A stretch of DNA of 64,000 nucleotides from Thiothrix winogradskyi (GTDB taxonomy: Bacteria > Pseudomonadota > Gammaproteobacteria > Thiotrichales > Thiotrichaceae), in assembly GCF_021650935.1 (NCBI RefSeq), contig NZ_CP091244.1, positions 1,922,001-1,986,000 on the forward strand, read 5' to 3'. Shown here in pieces: positions 1 through 11,000 of the stretch. The notes beneath the pieces were generated by a model, which saw only the letters and a list, made by a program, of their open reading frames with translations, ran no database searches and was not told the origin of the DNA. Position 1 is the first letter of the stretch. Every line of letters begins with the position of its first letter. Made by a program: the position numbers and the translations under genes.

Positions 1-101
1 GTACGTGGGTGGAGGAGGCACTAAAGCAAGGCGGCTTTTTGGTCGAGTTATCAGATGCTGTTTCGATGGTCATGAATCCGGGCGAAGAGCAAACCATCTA
101 A
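1..101 (+). CDS. 3' end of an unidentified gene cut by the window edge
   Basis: The third frame is open from the window edge to a TAA at 99-101 and gives a 32-residue C-terminal tail ending PGEEQTI. It lies on the same strand as the AbiE pair and ends about 100 bases before it. Too little remains to assign a family. Given its neighbours it could be the last gene of an upstream defence or DNA-modification operon, but that is only inference from position. Confidence 0.45.
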   Translation, partial: TWVEEALKQGGFLVELSDAVSMVMNPGEEQTI

Positions 102-144
102 TCCGTCATGAAGAGCCTATTGGATGTCAGAAGGAGGATATACG

Positions 145-181
145 TTGATTTTGCATATTTAGTTTGATTAAATCAAACTAA
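145..181 (+). promoter_or_regulatory. abiE promoter with 23-bp perfect palindrome
   Basis: A perfect inverted repeat with 11-base arms (TTAGTTTGATT and its complement) around a single A spans 159-181. A possible promoter, TTGATT at 145-150 and TTAAAT at 168-173 with a 17-base spacer, is overlapped by the palindrome at its -10 element. AbiEi antitoxins are known to repress their own promoter by binding inverted repeats, so this is the likely operator. The promoter assignment is weaker than the palindrome, which is directly visible. Confidence 0.6.
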
Positions 182-205
182 TCAATCATTTTCAACGGTC
201 ATGCT

Positions 206-850
206 ATGCGCAATGCGGAGTTACAGCTTAAGTCTTTCGGCAATATCCCCATCATGCACCAGACCTTGATGTCGGCGCTCAAAGACTACAAAACACCCAA
301 TAACAAGATTTCCCGCTGGCTGGATGAAGGCGTGCTGCTGCCCGTAAAACGCGGTTTGTATGTGGTATCCCCCGAATTGACCGGCAAGCCAGTGGAACGC
401 TTGTTGGTTGCCAACCTGCTGTATGGGCCTTCGTGTGTGTCACTCGACTATGCGCTATGGCATCACGGTTTGATCCCGGAAAAAGTGCTGGAAATTACCT
501 CAGTAACAACCCGGCGCAGCCAAACATTAGAAACGGGTGTAGGGCGTTTTTCCTACCAACACCTACCCAACCCTTTGTACCCGATTGGCATGGAGTCAGT
601 AGCAGCGGAAGGTGGTGGTTATTGCCTGCTCGCCACACCTGCAAAAGCCTTGTGTGACCGCTTGGTGTTGACCCGCAACCTGCGGGTGCATTCGGTTAAA
701 TCCATGCAGCGTTTCCTGCTGGATGACCTGAGGTTTGATGCGGATGAAGCGGGCATGATTGATCTGAAAATCATCGCAGCCTATTCACAATCCGGGCATA
801 AAACAGAACTGCTAGGGCATTTACACGAGGCTATCAAACAATGGCAATGA
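206..850 (+). CDS. abiEi: AbiEi-type antitoxin / transcriptional regulator
   Basis: This 214-residue protein matches the antitoxin of type IV AbiE systems in length, in N-terminal winged-helix character (residues about 10-60, with DEGVLLPVKRGLYVVSPE) and in its position directly before an AbiEii nucleotidyltransferase. In this family the N-terminal domain binds the operator and the C-terminal domain neutralises the toxin without forming a stable complex. The gene overlaps abiEii by 10 bases, so translation is probably coupled. The ATG at 206 lacks a strong Shine-Dalgarno sequence; another ATG at 201 is out of frame. Expression is probably autoregulated through the palindrome at 159-181. The family call is confident; activity is untested. 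Confidence 0.85.
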   Translation: MRNAELQLKSFGNIPIMHQTLMSALKDYKTPNNKISRWLDEGVLLPVKRGLYVVSPELTGKPVERLLVANLLYGPSCVSLDYALWHHGLIPEKVLEITSVTTRRSQTLETGVGRFSYQHLPNPLYPIGMESVAAEGGGYCLLATPAKALCDRLVLTRNLRVHSVKSMQRFLLDDLRFDADEAGMIDLKIIAAYSQSGHKTELLGHLHEAIKQWQ

Positions 851-1680
851 GCTTGCTGGAACAAATGCTGAGCCGCTACCCGCTGACTACTGCCGAGCAG
901 CATGATCAAGCACTGCGGGAAGTCATGCAGGAAATTGCCCTCGCGGGTCTGAACCGCGCCGGTTTCTTTGAACAAGCGGCTTTTTACGGTGGCACTTGCC
1001 TGCGGATTTTTCATGGCTTGCCACGCTTCTCTGAAGACCTGGATTTTTCATTGCTACAGCCAGATGCCGGGTTTTCTTTGCAACCGTATTTCAAAGCAGT
1101 CATTGCCGAGTTCAAGGCACTGGGGCTGGAGGTCGACATTGCGGTCAAGCAGAAAACTGCCGACAGCCAGATAGAATCTGCCTTTTTGAAAAACAACACC
1201 CAAGTGTTCAGCCTGAATATTCGCAGTACCCGCAAAGTCAAAATCAAGTTTGAGGTAGACACCCTACCGCCACTGGGCTTTGCGACCGAAGAAAGGCTGT
1301 TGCTCCAACCGTTTTCCTTTTACGTCAAGTGCTATTCCTTGCCCGACCTGTTTGCCGGGAAGCTACATGCACTGCTGTTCCGCCAATGGAAAAACCGGGT
1401 TAAAGGGCGCGATTGGTTCGATTTTGAGTGGTATGTTCGCCATGCCGTTACCCCCAATCTGGCGCATTTTGCCAGACGCGCTTATGAAAGTGGCTCTCTT
1501 CAGCAAGAGGCCGTGACCCATGCTGAGCTACAAGCATTGTTGCAGCAACGCATTAGGTCGGTAGATTTTGAGAATGCCAAGCAGGATGTTGTGAAGTTCA
1601 TACCCGATGCCAAGGTACTGAATATCTGGTCAACAGACTACTTTCTACAACTGGCTCATAGGCTGACAGAGCCGTTCTAA
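841..1680 (+). CDS. abiEii: AbiEii-type nucleotidyltransferase toxin
   Basis: This 279-residue protein has the AbiEii core near residues 50-75: YGGTCLRIFHG followed by RFSEDLDFSL, the G-G-T and D-x-D nucleotidyltransferase signature. A second conserved block, KLHALLFRQWKNRVKGRDWFDFEWY, lies near residues 180-205. Characterised relatives (AbiEii, MenT) transfer nucleotides to targets such as tRNA acceptor stems and arrest growth; that activity is inferred here. The gene begins inside abiEi and ends 16 bases before the giant ATPase gene, so the toxin-antitoxin pair and the phosphorothioation-associated genes look like one transcription unit. No catalytic residue appears missing. Confidence 0.88.
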   Translation: MAMSLLEQMLSRYPLTTAEQHDQALREVMQEIALAGLNRAGFFEQAAFYGGTCLRIFHGLPRFSEDLDFSLLQPDAGFSLQPYFKAVIAEFKALGLEVDIAVKQKTADSQIESAFLKNNTQVFSLNIRSTRKVKIKFEVDTLPPLGFATEERLLLQPFSFYVKCYSLPDLFAGKLHALLFRQWKNRVKGRDWFDFEWYVRHAVTPNLAHFARRAYESGSLQQEAVTHAELQALLQQRIRSVDFENAKQDVVKFIPDAKVLNIWSTDYFLQLAHRLTEPF

Positions 1681-1696
1681 TTCTGGAGAAATACGT

Positions 1697-4600
1697 ATGA
1701 ACCTGTTTGTTGAAGACTTGGCAGATTACCTGATCGGTGAGTGGACAAGAATTCAGGATGCCAAGGGTGGTACACAAGAAGCCCGCTTTATCATCGAAAG
1801 CCTGTCACCCGATAACACCTTCCAGCTTTTAGCAACATTGGAAGAAAAGCGTTTGCAGGCTTCCCAATCCTCGCGTCTGGAATGCCATTTCAAAGTAGCC
1901 AAAGGTTTGTGGGACGCATGGCAAATTCACTCCGGTGAATCGCGTGAAAGCCTGACCCGCAAAATGCAGGATTTGGGTGGTGTGGATGCCGACGGCACAT
2001 TACGCTGGATTGACGAAGCAGATCGCTTGACTTGGTATCGTAATAAACTTAAGTCAAGTGACACTGATGCTTTGATTGTTGTACTGATTGGCTTAAGTCA
2101 TACCTCAGACCAAGGTGGACTTCAAAGTTTCCACTTGATTGACGAGTCCCGTATCTGGAACAAAATGGGGCAAAGCTATCAACCGTGGCTCATCAAACTA
2201 GCCAAACGTGTGGGGCTTGCCGATCACAACGAACCAGACATTGCGCGTTTTGATAATGCCTTACAGGAATTATTTTCCATCAAACCCCGGCGTTTGCTCA
2301 GGCTTGCCGAGTTCTTTGAGTCTGAACTGTTACCCGCGAAAGGGAATGTTGATAGCTTGAATGAAGTGCTGGCTCGTTTCTACCAGCACCTGCCGTTCTG
2401 GGGCATTCCACCCTTGGCGTTATCGACTGAGCAGGTGAAAAAAGCCAAAGAAACCAAAGGGATCATCAAAGATTCGGATTCATTGATTTCCCACCAGAAG
2501 CTGAAAAGCAAAAATGACCAGAACAAGGCGTGGGCAAAGGTGGATAAGCTACTCAAAGAAGCTGAATTTGTATTGCCTCAAACCTTTGGAACAACCGTCG
2601 CTTACGAAGATGTCAAAGACTACAGCGCAACGTTGGAGAGCTTTATTTTCAGCGGTGATGCGAATGCCAGAGATCGTCTATTACACACGGATATGGTCAC
2701 GCTGGTCAAACGGCTGAAAACCCGCGAAAAAGCCCCCAAGGTTATCCGTGATAAAAATACCCGCTTGCGTGGCTCCAGCATGGAAGCGTTCCTGCTGGCT
2801 ATTTGGGAAACTGTGCAACAGTTTGCCAAGGAATGCAAAGACGAGTCTGAAACATGGACAGATTACGTAACCGAAATTCGGGTAGTGGCTGAACAATTTA
2901 ACCACGATCTGGATACCGATGCCGATGAAAGTATTGGTGGTAATGAGCTGGCAAAAGTCTTATTGCAAGGGTGTTTAGGTGGTTTGTCTGAACTGTTGGA
3001 AGAAATAGAGTTGCGCCTGCCGGTTGATGATGAACAGGCGGTTCTTCCCCCTAAAGAATGGGAACGCAGTATCAAACTTATCTGCAATCTGGAGCCTGAA
3101 AGTTACCGCGTTAGCCGCAAACGGCCTCATTTGCGCTTTAAAGTCAGCCTCATCAGTCATCAAGGTGAAGAAGGAACGGAATATTCCAGCCGCTATGAAT
3201 GGGCATTCGAGTCTACCCATGCAGAACGGGTACGTTTCCAGTGTGCCAAAGCAATCTTGGATGAGTGGAAACCCAAAAAGCTGTCCCCTTCCATATTGCC
3301 TGCATTTACGCTGGGAACAGAAGAGATGACTGCCCTGTATTTTGCAGCCGATGAAGAAGAGGCAAACCGTCTGGTCAATAACGCCATCGGCATGGTGAAG
3401 GTCATTGACCTGATGGAGGGGCTTGACCGACAACACCCGAAAAGTCTTGATGCCGAGTTGAATGAACAAGTGCGGGCTTTGGCGCAAGTCTACCGTACTT
3501 GGCTGAAAACCTATGTTGAGCAAGGCTATTTCGTCGCGACCCGCCAGTATTACCCACAACTTGAACCAGCCTACGAAAAGCTGGCAACTGGGGTACTGGA
3601 TCGGAGTAAGCAAGGTAGCATGGAGTTGTTGCGGCGGTTTTATAAAGCCTTCCTGTTGCTTGACCCAGCCATACAGCCGAATGACCCATTTATACGCTCT
3701 GCCGTTGCTGTGGGTATTTCACCTGCTGTCCTGGAGCTGACGTGGGCGCGTGAGCTGTTTTTACGGGATCATTTTGATGAAGTGATTGCCGAATATGTGC
3801 GTGAGCAGGACATAAAAGCCCCCAAAGCCAAGCAAGCATTGGAACGACTGTTGAATCTGGTCACGATCCAGCGTCCTTTAGCAGGTTTGGTGGTGGATGA
3901 CATCCCCAAGCTATCCGCCAAGGTCAAGAGTTTCAACTTGTTGCATTATCTGGGGGAACAGCCTTCAGGTGAGAAAAGTCTTGCTGTGCAAACCCTGCTG
4001 CGGGAAGACGATGATAATGAGGATGACCTGAGCGAGATCAAACACGCCTCAGAAGACGGGAAAATCATTAGCAATGTGCTGAAACATTACCAAAGCCTGT
4101 ATGCCTTCGCGGCTGATGGTTTGCGTATTATTGCTGTCCATGTTGAGAATGTACCCTTGATCCTGTCCGGGATTGATAATTTCCTGCGCGAGTATCTGAA
4201 AGACAAGACTGGCAGTAACCAGCCTGCTTTTTTCTGTGAGTTAATGGTGTATTCCACTTCCTCATCCCCGATTTCAGTCGAGAAAAAACTCACCCTGTGG
4301 CGGGATGATGTGGTTGAGCAGTTCCGCGAAAAAGGTCGGCGGCTTAATTTGTCGGTTGGGCATCGTTTTGCCCCTACCCGCAAAGACATTAATGATTTGC
4401 TCAAAAAAGAACAGCGTTTACGTTTATATGACATCGCGTTCCTATTCCGTTTCCTTGGTGACGATATGACGGGGCATGTGGAGGCAGCAGAACCGTTTGA
4501 ACTGAATTTCAATGACCTGGGCAAGTTCCCTATCAGTGAATACCCAAGACCAATCCAGCAAGGCGATGATTTAAAACGGCAAAGTTTGCTGAGTAACCGC

Positions 4601-7138
4601 CGCTTGCGGATACAAACGTGGCACGCTGACCTCTCGGCGCGTTTGCGCCATCCGCAGGGGTCAGGTGCTGAACACTTGATGTTTGGGGCAGTCAACTATG
4701 CCCCCTGGCATGAAGTGGTTGAGACCTTGCACCAAACAGCCCAATGGGTGGCTTGCGTTGACCCCTTCATTGATAAACGCCTACTCGGCAAACGCGGTAA
4801 CGACAGCCAGCGTAAGATTGTCGGTTTCACCTCCGGCCTGGGGGCTTATGGTGAATTGAACCTGTCGATTTCAACCGAACAGGACACGCTGACACACTTA
4901 ACCATGCTGGTGAAAAACCATCTAAACGGATTGTTACCGTTCCATAATGGGCAAATGTTGGATGCGACCGCGAGCCGGATTGTGGAAGAAGCAGAAGAGG
5001 TCATTGGTTTGTCTTCGCTACGTGCCGTGGTTGGACAGGGTGAAAAAATCCGTGAGGTAGTCGGTTTTGCTGCCATACACCGGATGTTGGCAGAACCCCG
5101 GCAGGCAGTGATGACGCAACTCCTCCCGCTTGATGCATTCACGCATTGGTTTATCGGCAGCGACACCCCGTTGCGCCCGGATTTGCTCCAGCTTTCGCTA
5201 ATCCTGCGTGAGAACGACATCCCGCTGGTTCAAGCAACGGTGATTGAATGCAAGTTGGCGAAACAATCCGAACGCCACCTGGGAAAAGCCGTTGACCAGG
5301 TACAGGACGGTTTGAGCCACTTGACACAATTGTTTGCACCACACCGCCAGGATATTCAGCGGGTCTACTTCGACCGCCGCTATTGGTGGGCGCAATTGCA
5401 ACGGGCGTTGACTTCCCGCACAGTCGTTTCACTTTCCGATGATGAACAGAAGCAGCTTAATACAGCTTTGGAGAAGGTGGCGGAAGGCTATTACGAAATG
5501 GCTTGGCAAAGTACCATCTTCACGTTCTGGACGGATATGCCTGATGCACAGCCTGTCTTGAATAAATACGCTTTGTCGCCTTATGCCATCAGAAAACCCT
5601 TCCAGATACCGGATGGGTTTATGCTCAACCATTGGGTAATGGGCTACAAAGGTTTGCTGGCGTTGTTTGAGAATGTAGCCCCTAAAAACTTGGTTATTGA
5701 GGGCGAAGCTATCCGCATTTCCCCGGAAATGGAAGGCTCCACTACGTTTGTGACGGATACCTACACAGTGGCAAAACCTGTTGCTGAACCAGTAAATACA
5801 GTATCTACGCCAGCGTTCCCATCAGTAGAACCACCCAGCATAGTGCAACCTGTTGTTATCCAAGCAACCGCAGTAGCAGCAGTGGAAAGACTACCAGTAC
5901 ATGAAGGGCAGCCAGTACAGCCAGTTCCTGTGCCGGAAATTATTCCTGCTGCTGAAATCAAACCTACACCGCCTATTTCAGACCCAGCTCCCATAAGTGT
6001 GAGTGTATTGCCTAGCGTGCCAGAAAAGTTATTGATTGGTAAGAATGTTGCCAATGGAGCGCCTGTTTACTGGCATTATGGACACCCCGGACTATCTAAC
6101 CGCCACATGCTGCTGTTCGGCTCATCGGGTTCTGGCAAGACGTATGGTATCCAGTGCTTACTGGCTGAAATGGCAGCCCAACAGCTCCACTCTGCCATTA
6201 TTGATTACACGGACGGGTTCCTGCCCAATCAGGTTGAAAAACGGTTTGCAGAAGTAGCAAAGCCCAAAAATCACTATGTCCGTATTGATAAATTGCCACT
6301 CAGCCCCTTCCGTCGGCAGATGCAAATTATTGACCCTGATATGCCAGCGTTTGAAGAAAGCCCATTTGACGTAGCAACCCGCATTACCAGTATTTTTACA
6401 TCCGTATTCAATATGGGTGATCAGCAGTCAGCCACTTTGACGCGCGTGTTGGAAGCTGGCATTGCTAGCGGACGTAACTTTACGTTAGATGACATGCTAC
6501 CAATGTTGCGTGATGAAGGGGCTACGGGCGAAGGTTTGGCAAACAAACTGGAGCCTTTCGTTAAATCCCAACCCTTCCGGGAGAGTAACGAGTCGGCTTG
6601 GGACGGCATGATGACTTCAGCGGATGCCTTGGTGAATGTGCTGCAACTTAAGGGGCTTTCACGCGATATTTACCGGATTGTGACTGAGTTTGCCTTGTGG
6701 GATTTATACGACCATGCCTGCAATACTGGCAGTAAAAACCGCCCCATTCCGGTGGTGCTGGATGAAATCCAGAACCTGAATCACAGTAGTGATTCCCCCA
6801 TTGACAAAATGCTGCGGGAAGGTCGCAAGTTTGGTCTTTCCCTCATGCTCGCAACCCAAACCACTAGCAACTTTGATCAAGAGCAACGTGACCGACTTTT
6901 CCAGGCAGGACATAAATTGTTCTTCAAACCGGCTGATACGGAAATCAAGTCGTTTGCCAAGATATTAAGTGTTACTTCCCGCAATGGCACAGAGGCCGAG
7001 TGGGCTGAAAGGCTATCGAAACTGGAAAAGGGACAATGTTACTCACTGGGGCCGGTGCTGACTTCCACTGGGTCTTTGAGGGTCATGGCGGTACTGGTGT
7101 CGGTGACTGCGCTTGAACAGCGTAATTTCGGCGGATGA
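1697..7138 (+). CDS. DptH-like giant protein with C-terminal HerA/FtsK-type ATPase
   Basis: The predicted protein is 1813 residues. The first 1350 or so contain no motif I can name. A Pro/Val/Thr-rich linker follows (about 1355-1440), then a HerA/FtsK-type ATPase domain with Walker A GSSGSGKT near residue 1475 and Walker B PVVLDEIQN near 1690, followed by the ATQTTSNF sensor-like segment. This architecture and size resemble DptH, the ATPase of DNA phosphorothioation-dependent restriction, and the downstream methyltransferase supports that setting. The start ATG is preceded by GGAGA at suitable spacing, and the stop overlaps a possible ATG of the next gene. It probably acts as a DNA-translocating or remodelling ATPase in a defence complex; which step is unknown. 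It could also be a more distant HerA-associated defence ATPase. Confidence 0.68.
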   Translation: MNLFVEDLADYLIGEWTRIQDAKGGTQEARFIIESLSPDNTFQLLATLEEKRLQASQSSRLECHFKVAKGLWDAWQIHSGESRESLTRKMQDLGGVDADGTLRWIDEADRLTWYRNKLKSSDTDALIVVLIGLSHTSDQGGLQSFHLIDESRIWNKMGQSYQPWLIKLAKRVGLADHNEPDIARFDNALQELFSIKPRRLLRLAEFFESELLPAKGNVDSLNEVLARFYQHLPFWGIPPLALSTEQVKKAKETKGIIKDSDSLISHQKLKSKNDQNKAWAKVDKLLKEAEFVLPQTFGTTVAYEDVKDYSATLESFIFSGDANARDRLLHTDMVTLVKRLKTREKAPKVIRDKNTRLRGSSMEAFLLAIWETVQQFAKECKDESETWTDYVTEIRVVAEQFNHDLDTDADESIGGNELAKVLLQGCLGGLSELLEEIELRLPVDDEQAVLPPKEWERSIKLICNLEPESYRVSRKRPHLRFKVSLISHQGEEGTEYSSRYEWAFESTHAERVRFQCAKAILDEWKPKKLSPSILPAFTLGTEEMTALYFAADEEEANRLVNNAIGMVKVIDLMEGLDRQHPKSLDAELNEQVRALAQVYRTWLKTYVEQGYFVATRQYYPQLEPAYEKLATGVLDRSKQGSMELLRRFYKAFLLLDPAIQPNDPFIRSAVAVGISPAVLELTWARELFLRDHFDEVIAEYVREQDIKAPKAKQALERLLNLVTIQRPLAGLVVDDIPKLSAKVKSFNLLHYLGEQPSGEKSLAVQTLLREDDDNEDDLSEIKHASEDGKIISNVLKHYQSLYAFAADGLRIIAVHVENVPLILSGIDNFLREYLKDKTGSNQPAFFCELMVYSTSSSPISVEKKLTLWRDDVVEQFREKGRRLNLSVGHRFAPTRKDINDLLKKEQRLRLYDIAFLFRFLGDDMTGHVEAAEPFELNFNDLGKFPISEYPRPIQQGDDLKRQSLLSNRRLRIQTWHADLSARLRHPQGSGAEHLMFGAVNYAPWHEVVETLHQTAQWVACVDPFIDKRLLGKRGNDSQRKIVGFTSGLGAYGELNLSISTEQDTLTHLTMLVKNHLNGLLPFHNGQMLDATASRIVEEAEEVIGLSSLRAVVGQGEKIREVVGFAAIHRMLAEPRQAVMTQLLPLDAFTHWFIGSDTPLRPDLLQLSLILRENDIPLVQATVIECKLAKQSERHLGKAVDQVQDGLSHLTQLFAPHRQDIQRVYFDRRYWWAQLQRALTSRTVVSLSDDEQKQLNTALEKVAEGYYEMAWQSTIFTFWTDMPDAQPVLNKYALSPYAIRKPFQIPDGFMLNHWVMGYKGLLALFENVAPKNLVIEGEAIRISPEMEGSTTFVTDTYTVAKPVAEPVNTVSTPAFPSVEPPSIVQPVVIQATAVAAVERLPVHEGQPVQPVPVPEIIPAAEIKPTPPISDPAPISVSVLPSVPEKLLIGKNVANGAPVYWHYGHPGLSNRHMLLFGSSGSGKTYGIQCLLAEMAAQQLHSAIIDYTDGFLPNQVEKRFAEVAKPKNHYVRIDKLPLSPFRRQMQIIDPDMPAFEESPFDVATRITSIFTSVFNMGDQQSATLTRVLEAGIASGRNFTLDDMLPMLRDEGATGEGLANKLEPFVKSQPFRESNESAWDGMMTSADALVNVLQLKGLSRDIYRIVTEFALWDLYDHACNTGSKNRPIPVVLDEIQNLNHSSDSPIDKMLREGRKFGLSLMLATQTTSNFDQEQRDRLFQAGHKLFFKPADTEIKSFAKILSVTSRNGTEAEWAERLSKLEKGQCYSLGPVLTSTGSLRVMAVLVSVTALEQRNFGG

Positions 7139-7152
7139 AGGATAAGATACAC

Positions 7153-8025
7153 ATGATAGAACGCAAATCCTTACCGCTGAATTTCCCGCAAACCTTCTTG
7201 CCAGAGCGGCGTTTGCTGGCAAAGCTCTTGGCATTTGCTGCTGAGAATGGGCGAGGTGAGAAGACGGTCATTGGTAAACAAACAGGTATCCCTACGGGGA
7301 AGGATACTGGCAAGGTTGAGCCGATGATTTACTACTGCCAAGGCATGGGTTTGGTGACTGCGTATCGGGAGTCTGGGGAATGGCAACTGGGTTTGACTGC
7401 ATTAGGGCGGGTAGTGTTTCAGGAAGACCGTTATCTCGGTGAATCCCATACACTTTGGTTACTGCATTTGATGTTGTGCCGTCGTTTGGACTTGGCTTCC
7501 CCACCAGCAGGCGTAGCAGATGCCTGGTTTACCTTGTTTGCAGGAAGTCATTTCCGGCTTGGCACGAATTTTAGTCAACAGGACTTTCTCGCTTTCCTGA
7601 TTGAACGACACGGTGAGAAAAGCTACACGAAATCACTGGTGGGCGTGGCGATACGGACTTATCTAGAAGAAAGTTGTCTGGGGATGATCACTGCCTTGCG
7701 TCAGCAAGGCGGCGGGGATGATGCCATTATTGAGCGTTGTTCCGCACCCTCTGAGCGGAGCTATTACCCCGTTTATGCCGCCTACCTTTATCTTATTTGG
7801 GATGAGTTGTTTGCAGGTGAAAACCAGATAGCACTAGACCGCTTGGCGGGGGAAAGCCGCTGTTTCGTGCTAATGGGCTGGGACGATGTAGCCATCAACC
7901 GTTGGCTGGAATGGATGGTCGACAAGGGTTTGATACAACTGGATCGGTACACCGGAACAGCAATGCTGCTGCGTTTGGGGACGACAGCGCAGGCCGTGAG
8001 CAATATCTACAGCGAACTTATTTAA
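7153..8025 (+). CDS. DUF4007-family protein of the phosphorothioation-associated operon
   Basis: About 290 residues long. It shows the DUF4007 pattern: an N-terminal F-P-x-T-F-LPERR segment, a helical region containing EPMIYYCQGMGLV, an L-T-x-L-G-R-V-V-F-x-x-D motif and TLWLLHLMLCRR. DUF4007 proteins are repeatedly found beside DNA phosphorothioation genes, but their role is not established; a winged-helix DNA- or partner-binding role is inference. Two starts are possible. The ATG at 7135 overlaps the previous stop as ATGA but has no ribosome site; the ATG at 7153 has AAGGA about ten bases upstream and is preferred. The next gene begins about 25 bases after its stop. Confidence 0.72.
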   Translation: MIERKSLPLNFPQTFLPERRLLAKLLAFAAENGRGEKTVIGKQTGIPTGKDTGKVEPMIYYCQGMGLVTAYRESGEWQLGLTALGRVVFQEDRYLGESHTLWLLHLMLCRRLDLASPPAGVADAWFTLFAGSHFRLGTNFSQQDFLAFLIERHGEKSYTKSLVGVAIRTYLEESCLGMITALRQQGGGDDAIIERCSAPSERSYYPVYAAYLYLIWDELFAGENQIALDRLAGESRCFVLMGWDDVAINRWLEWMVDKGLIQLDRYTGTAMLLRLGTTAQAVSNIYSELI

Positions 8026-8049
8026 ACAGGATTGAACAGGGGCAGGGAC

Positions 8050-11000
8050 ATGAAAATTGGGGACTTGGTTAGTTTTCATAGCGAAAACTTTTTTGACGGC
8101 GCAGTACAACTACGTTGGGTCAGTGATCGGCCTGAACAGGCAAAACAGGCTGCCAACGCCTTCGTGTTTCATGGTCCGCGTTATCATGGTGCTGCCGATG
8201 CAGAAACGGATGGTATTGCAGGTGGCTACAGGCTAAAAGACAGTGCCAGTTTCGTGCATGAGCTGCTTGGCTCCATTCAGGGTGGTTTGCATGGAGAAGA
8301 ACACAACCCTTACTGGCTGGTGGTCGCAGGCTATGGTTCTGGTAAATCTCACCTTGCATTGACCTGTGCCACCTTGCTGGCTGAACCAACCTCAGCAACT
8401 GCCCAGTCGATTATTGCCAATATCACCAAGGCAGATGAAGAGCTTGGTCTGAAAGTTCAGCAAGCTATTGATGCTTTGGAGCGTCCCGCATTAGTCATCA
8501 CGCTGGATGGCATGTCAGGTTTTCATCTTGGCAATGCCCTGACACAAGCCACCCTTTCCCAGTTACAACAGCATGGTGTCGATACCGGCGCTATTCTGGC
8601 GTTATCGCCCCGTTTCCAGCTCGCAGAACAATTCGTCGAGCGTAACTATGCCTTCCGTACCACCCGGTTTGCAGAGCGCTTGCCGGGAATGAGTGCAGAG
8701 GCCATTTACGCCCATTTGCGCAACAATAACGAAGATGTTTACACCGCCGTTGACGAACTGTATAGCGAGACCAATGGTTCACATATACCCGTTGTTGGAC
8801 AGGAATCCGCCCAGGAATTGCTGAATACCTTGTGTGAAGTGTACTGCGGCCCGGAAGGTGCTTTTTCCAATGTTGTGATTATGTTCGATGAGTTTGGGCG
8901 TTATCTGGAGTATGCGGCGGAAAAGCCGTTGCTTGCTGGGGATGCAGCCTTACAACAAGTCTTTCAGGGTGTGCAGGACAATAGCAACAAGATTCGGTTT
9001 GTCGGTTTCATTCAGTATGAACTGAAAGCTTACTTGAAACGCTTTGGTAGTGCCGATTTGCGGCAATTGCAGCGTTATATCACCCGGTTTGATTCTGCCC
9101 AGAAGTGGTATCTGTCCACCAATCTGGAAACCCTGTTTGCGCACATGATTGGCAAAAAACAGGCTGTATTGGATGGGGTTTGGCAGGATACCGCCTCCCA
9201 ACGCAGCAATGAAACAGCCCGGCAGTTAATGAGCCATGCCTTACCCGGCTATGTACGCTTTCCTGTCTGGACAGACCCGGAAAAATTCTCCCGTGTGATT
9301 GCGCAAGGGTGTTGGCCTTTGCATCCATTGGCGACGTGGTTCCTGACCCGTCAAAGGGATGTGGTGCAGTCCCGTTCGGCGTTGACCTTCATTAAGGAAA
9401 TGGTCGAACGCATTGCATCTGAAGATGCATTAATAGCGGGACGTTTGCGTCAGGTCAGTGCTGCTGAACTGGTGCTGCAAAGCATGTTGCCGGAAATGAT
9501 TGCCGCCGAACGTGAAACAGGCGGTGTCGTTGCGGAAACACTGCAACTGCTGCTAGAAAAGTTTCAGGCACATTTGAATGCTGACCAGCGGCTAGCATTA
9601 GCTGGGGTGGCTATTCTGGAAAGGATGCGCGTCGGCAAGCTGGATCAGGAACGTATGAACCGGCTATTAGCTGAAGCATGTGCGCTGCCGTTACAACAAC
9701 TTGACCGTGCTTTGATCAGTTTAAGCCAAGAGTTGGGGGCTATCGAGTGGAATCGTGATCTGGGGCAGTATGAGCTGATTGCGGATGCTTCAACACGCGG
9801 GCAGTTCCAACAATGGTTGCGGCAACAACAAGCCAAGCTTAATAGTGATAGTATCCGCGAGTTGTTCATGCGGCGTGGTGCATTGGATATGGGCTTGGAA
9901 ACGACCCTTTCCGTCCCCGATTTTGCACAACACAAACAGATTTCCACACCCGATTGGCAGTTCAAGCCGCATCTTGCCCACAGCCAGAATATAGATAAAG
10001 TGGTCGCGGGAGCTTTCCATGACTGGAAAAAAGCATCCTTACCGACAGACCCGAAAGGCAATGTCATTTATCTTTACATTCAGCCTAACGAGGATGTGAG
10101 TGTACTGGATGCCAAGGTAAATGCGGTTCTGCAAAAAGAACTAAAAAACGCAGCAGCAAACAAAGCCCCGGTTTGGATCATTGGGTTGAGTGATACGTCC
10201 GCAAGTCTGGCGGAACATCTCGGTCGACTCTATTTGTTTGATGAAAAAATTACTGAGGCAGACAAGGAACGCTTCCGCCGTTTTGTCCCTGAAGAAAAAG
10301 ACCGTAGTGATCGGGCGATTAAAGAAGCTGTTCAGGATGTCATCAAGCAGCGTTTGTTCTGGATTGCGGGATTTTCCAGTATTCCAGCAGGTCGTTTGAA
10401 GCATGTGGGTGAAGCTGTGTTTGATGCGGTCTATCCACAAACAGTGCCGTTTCCATTTGATGGTTTTGCGAGTTCAGCCGGTGCAGGAGCGGCGGATTGT
10501 GCGCAATTGACCCGTAGTCTGGTTTCCCGACAGGTAAATGGTGCATGGATACAGGCTCAACCCAGAAAGCTGCAAAATCGGGTAACAACGCTGCTTAACC
10601 AGGGCTGGGGTAGCTTGCGAACATCGGGGCAACTAGCAGACCCCTCCAATCCACAGGCCAAAATTGCTTATGAACACCTGGTGAAGCTGCATCAGGATAA
10701 TCCCAGCCAAACCTTATTGCAGTCATTCCAGATGCTGCTTGCACCTCCCTATGGTATGAATGCCGCTTCTGCTGGATTGTTGCTCGGTTTGTTCTTGGGG
10801 TTGGAAACACCGCCACGTCGAATTGAATACAATCATCAGATGGTGGCAGCAGGGGATTGGTTGACTGATGCTTTTCCTGCCCAAAAAGGTAAACACTTTC
10901 TTGATCAGACTGTACTTGGAAAAAGTGCTGTGCGTTTCCTATCCGCAGATGCAGCAGGACGTTGGCGGCAACTGTTGAACCAATGGGAAGCAGAGCAGCA

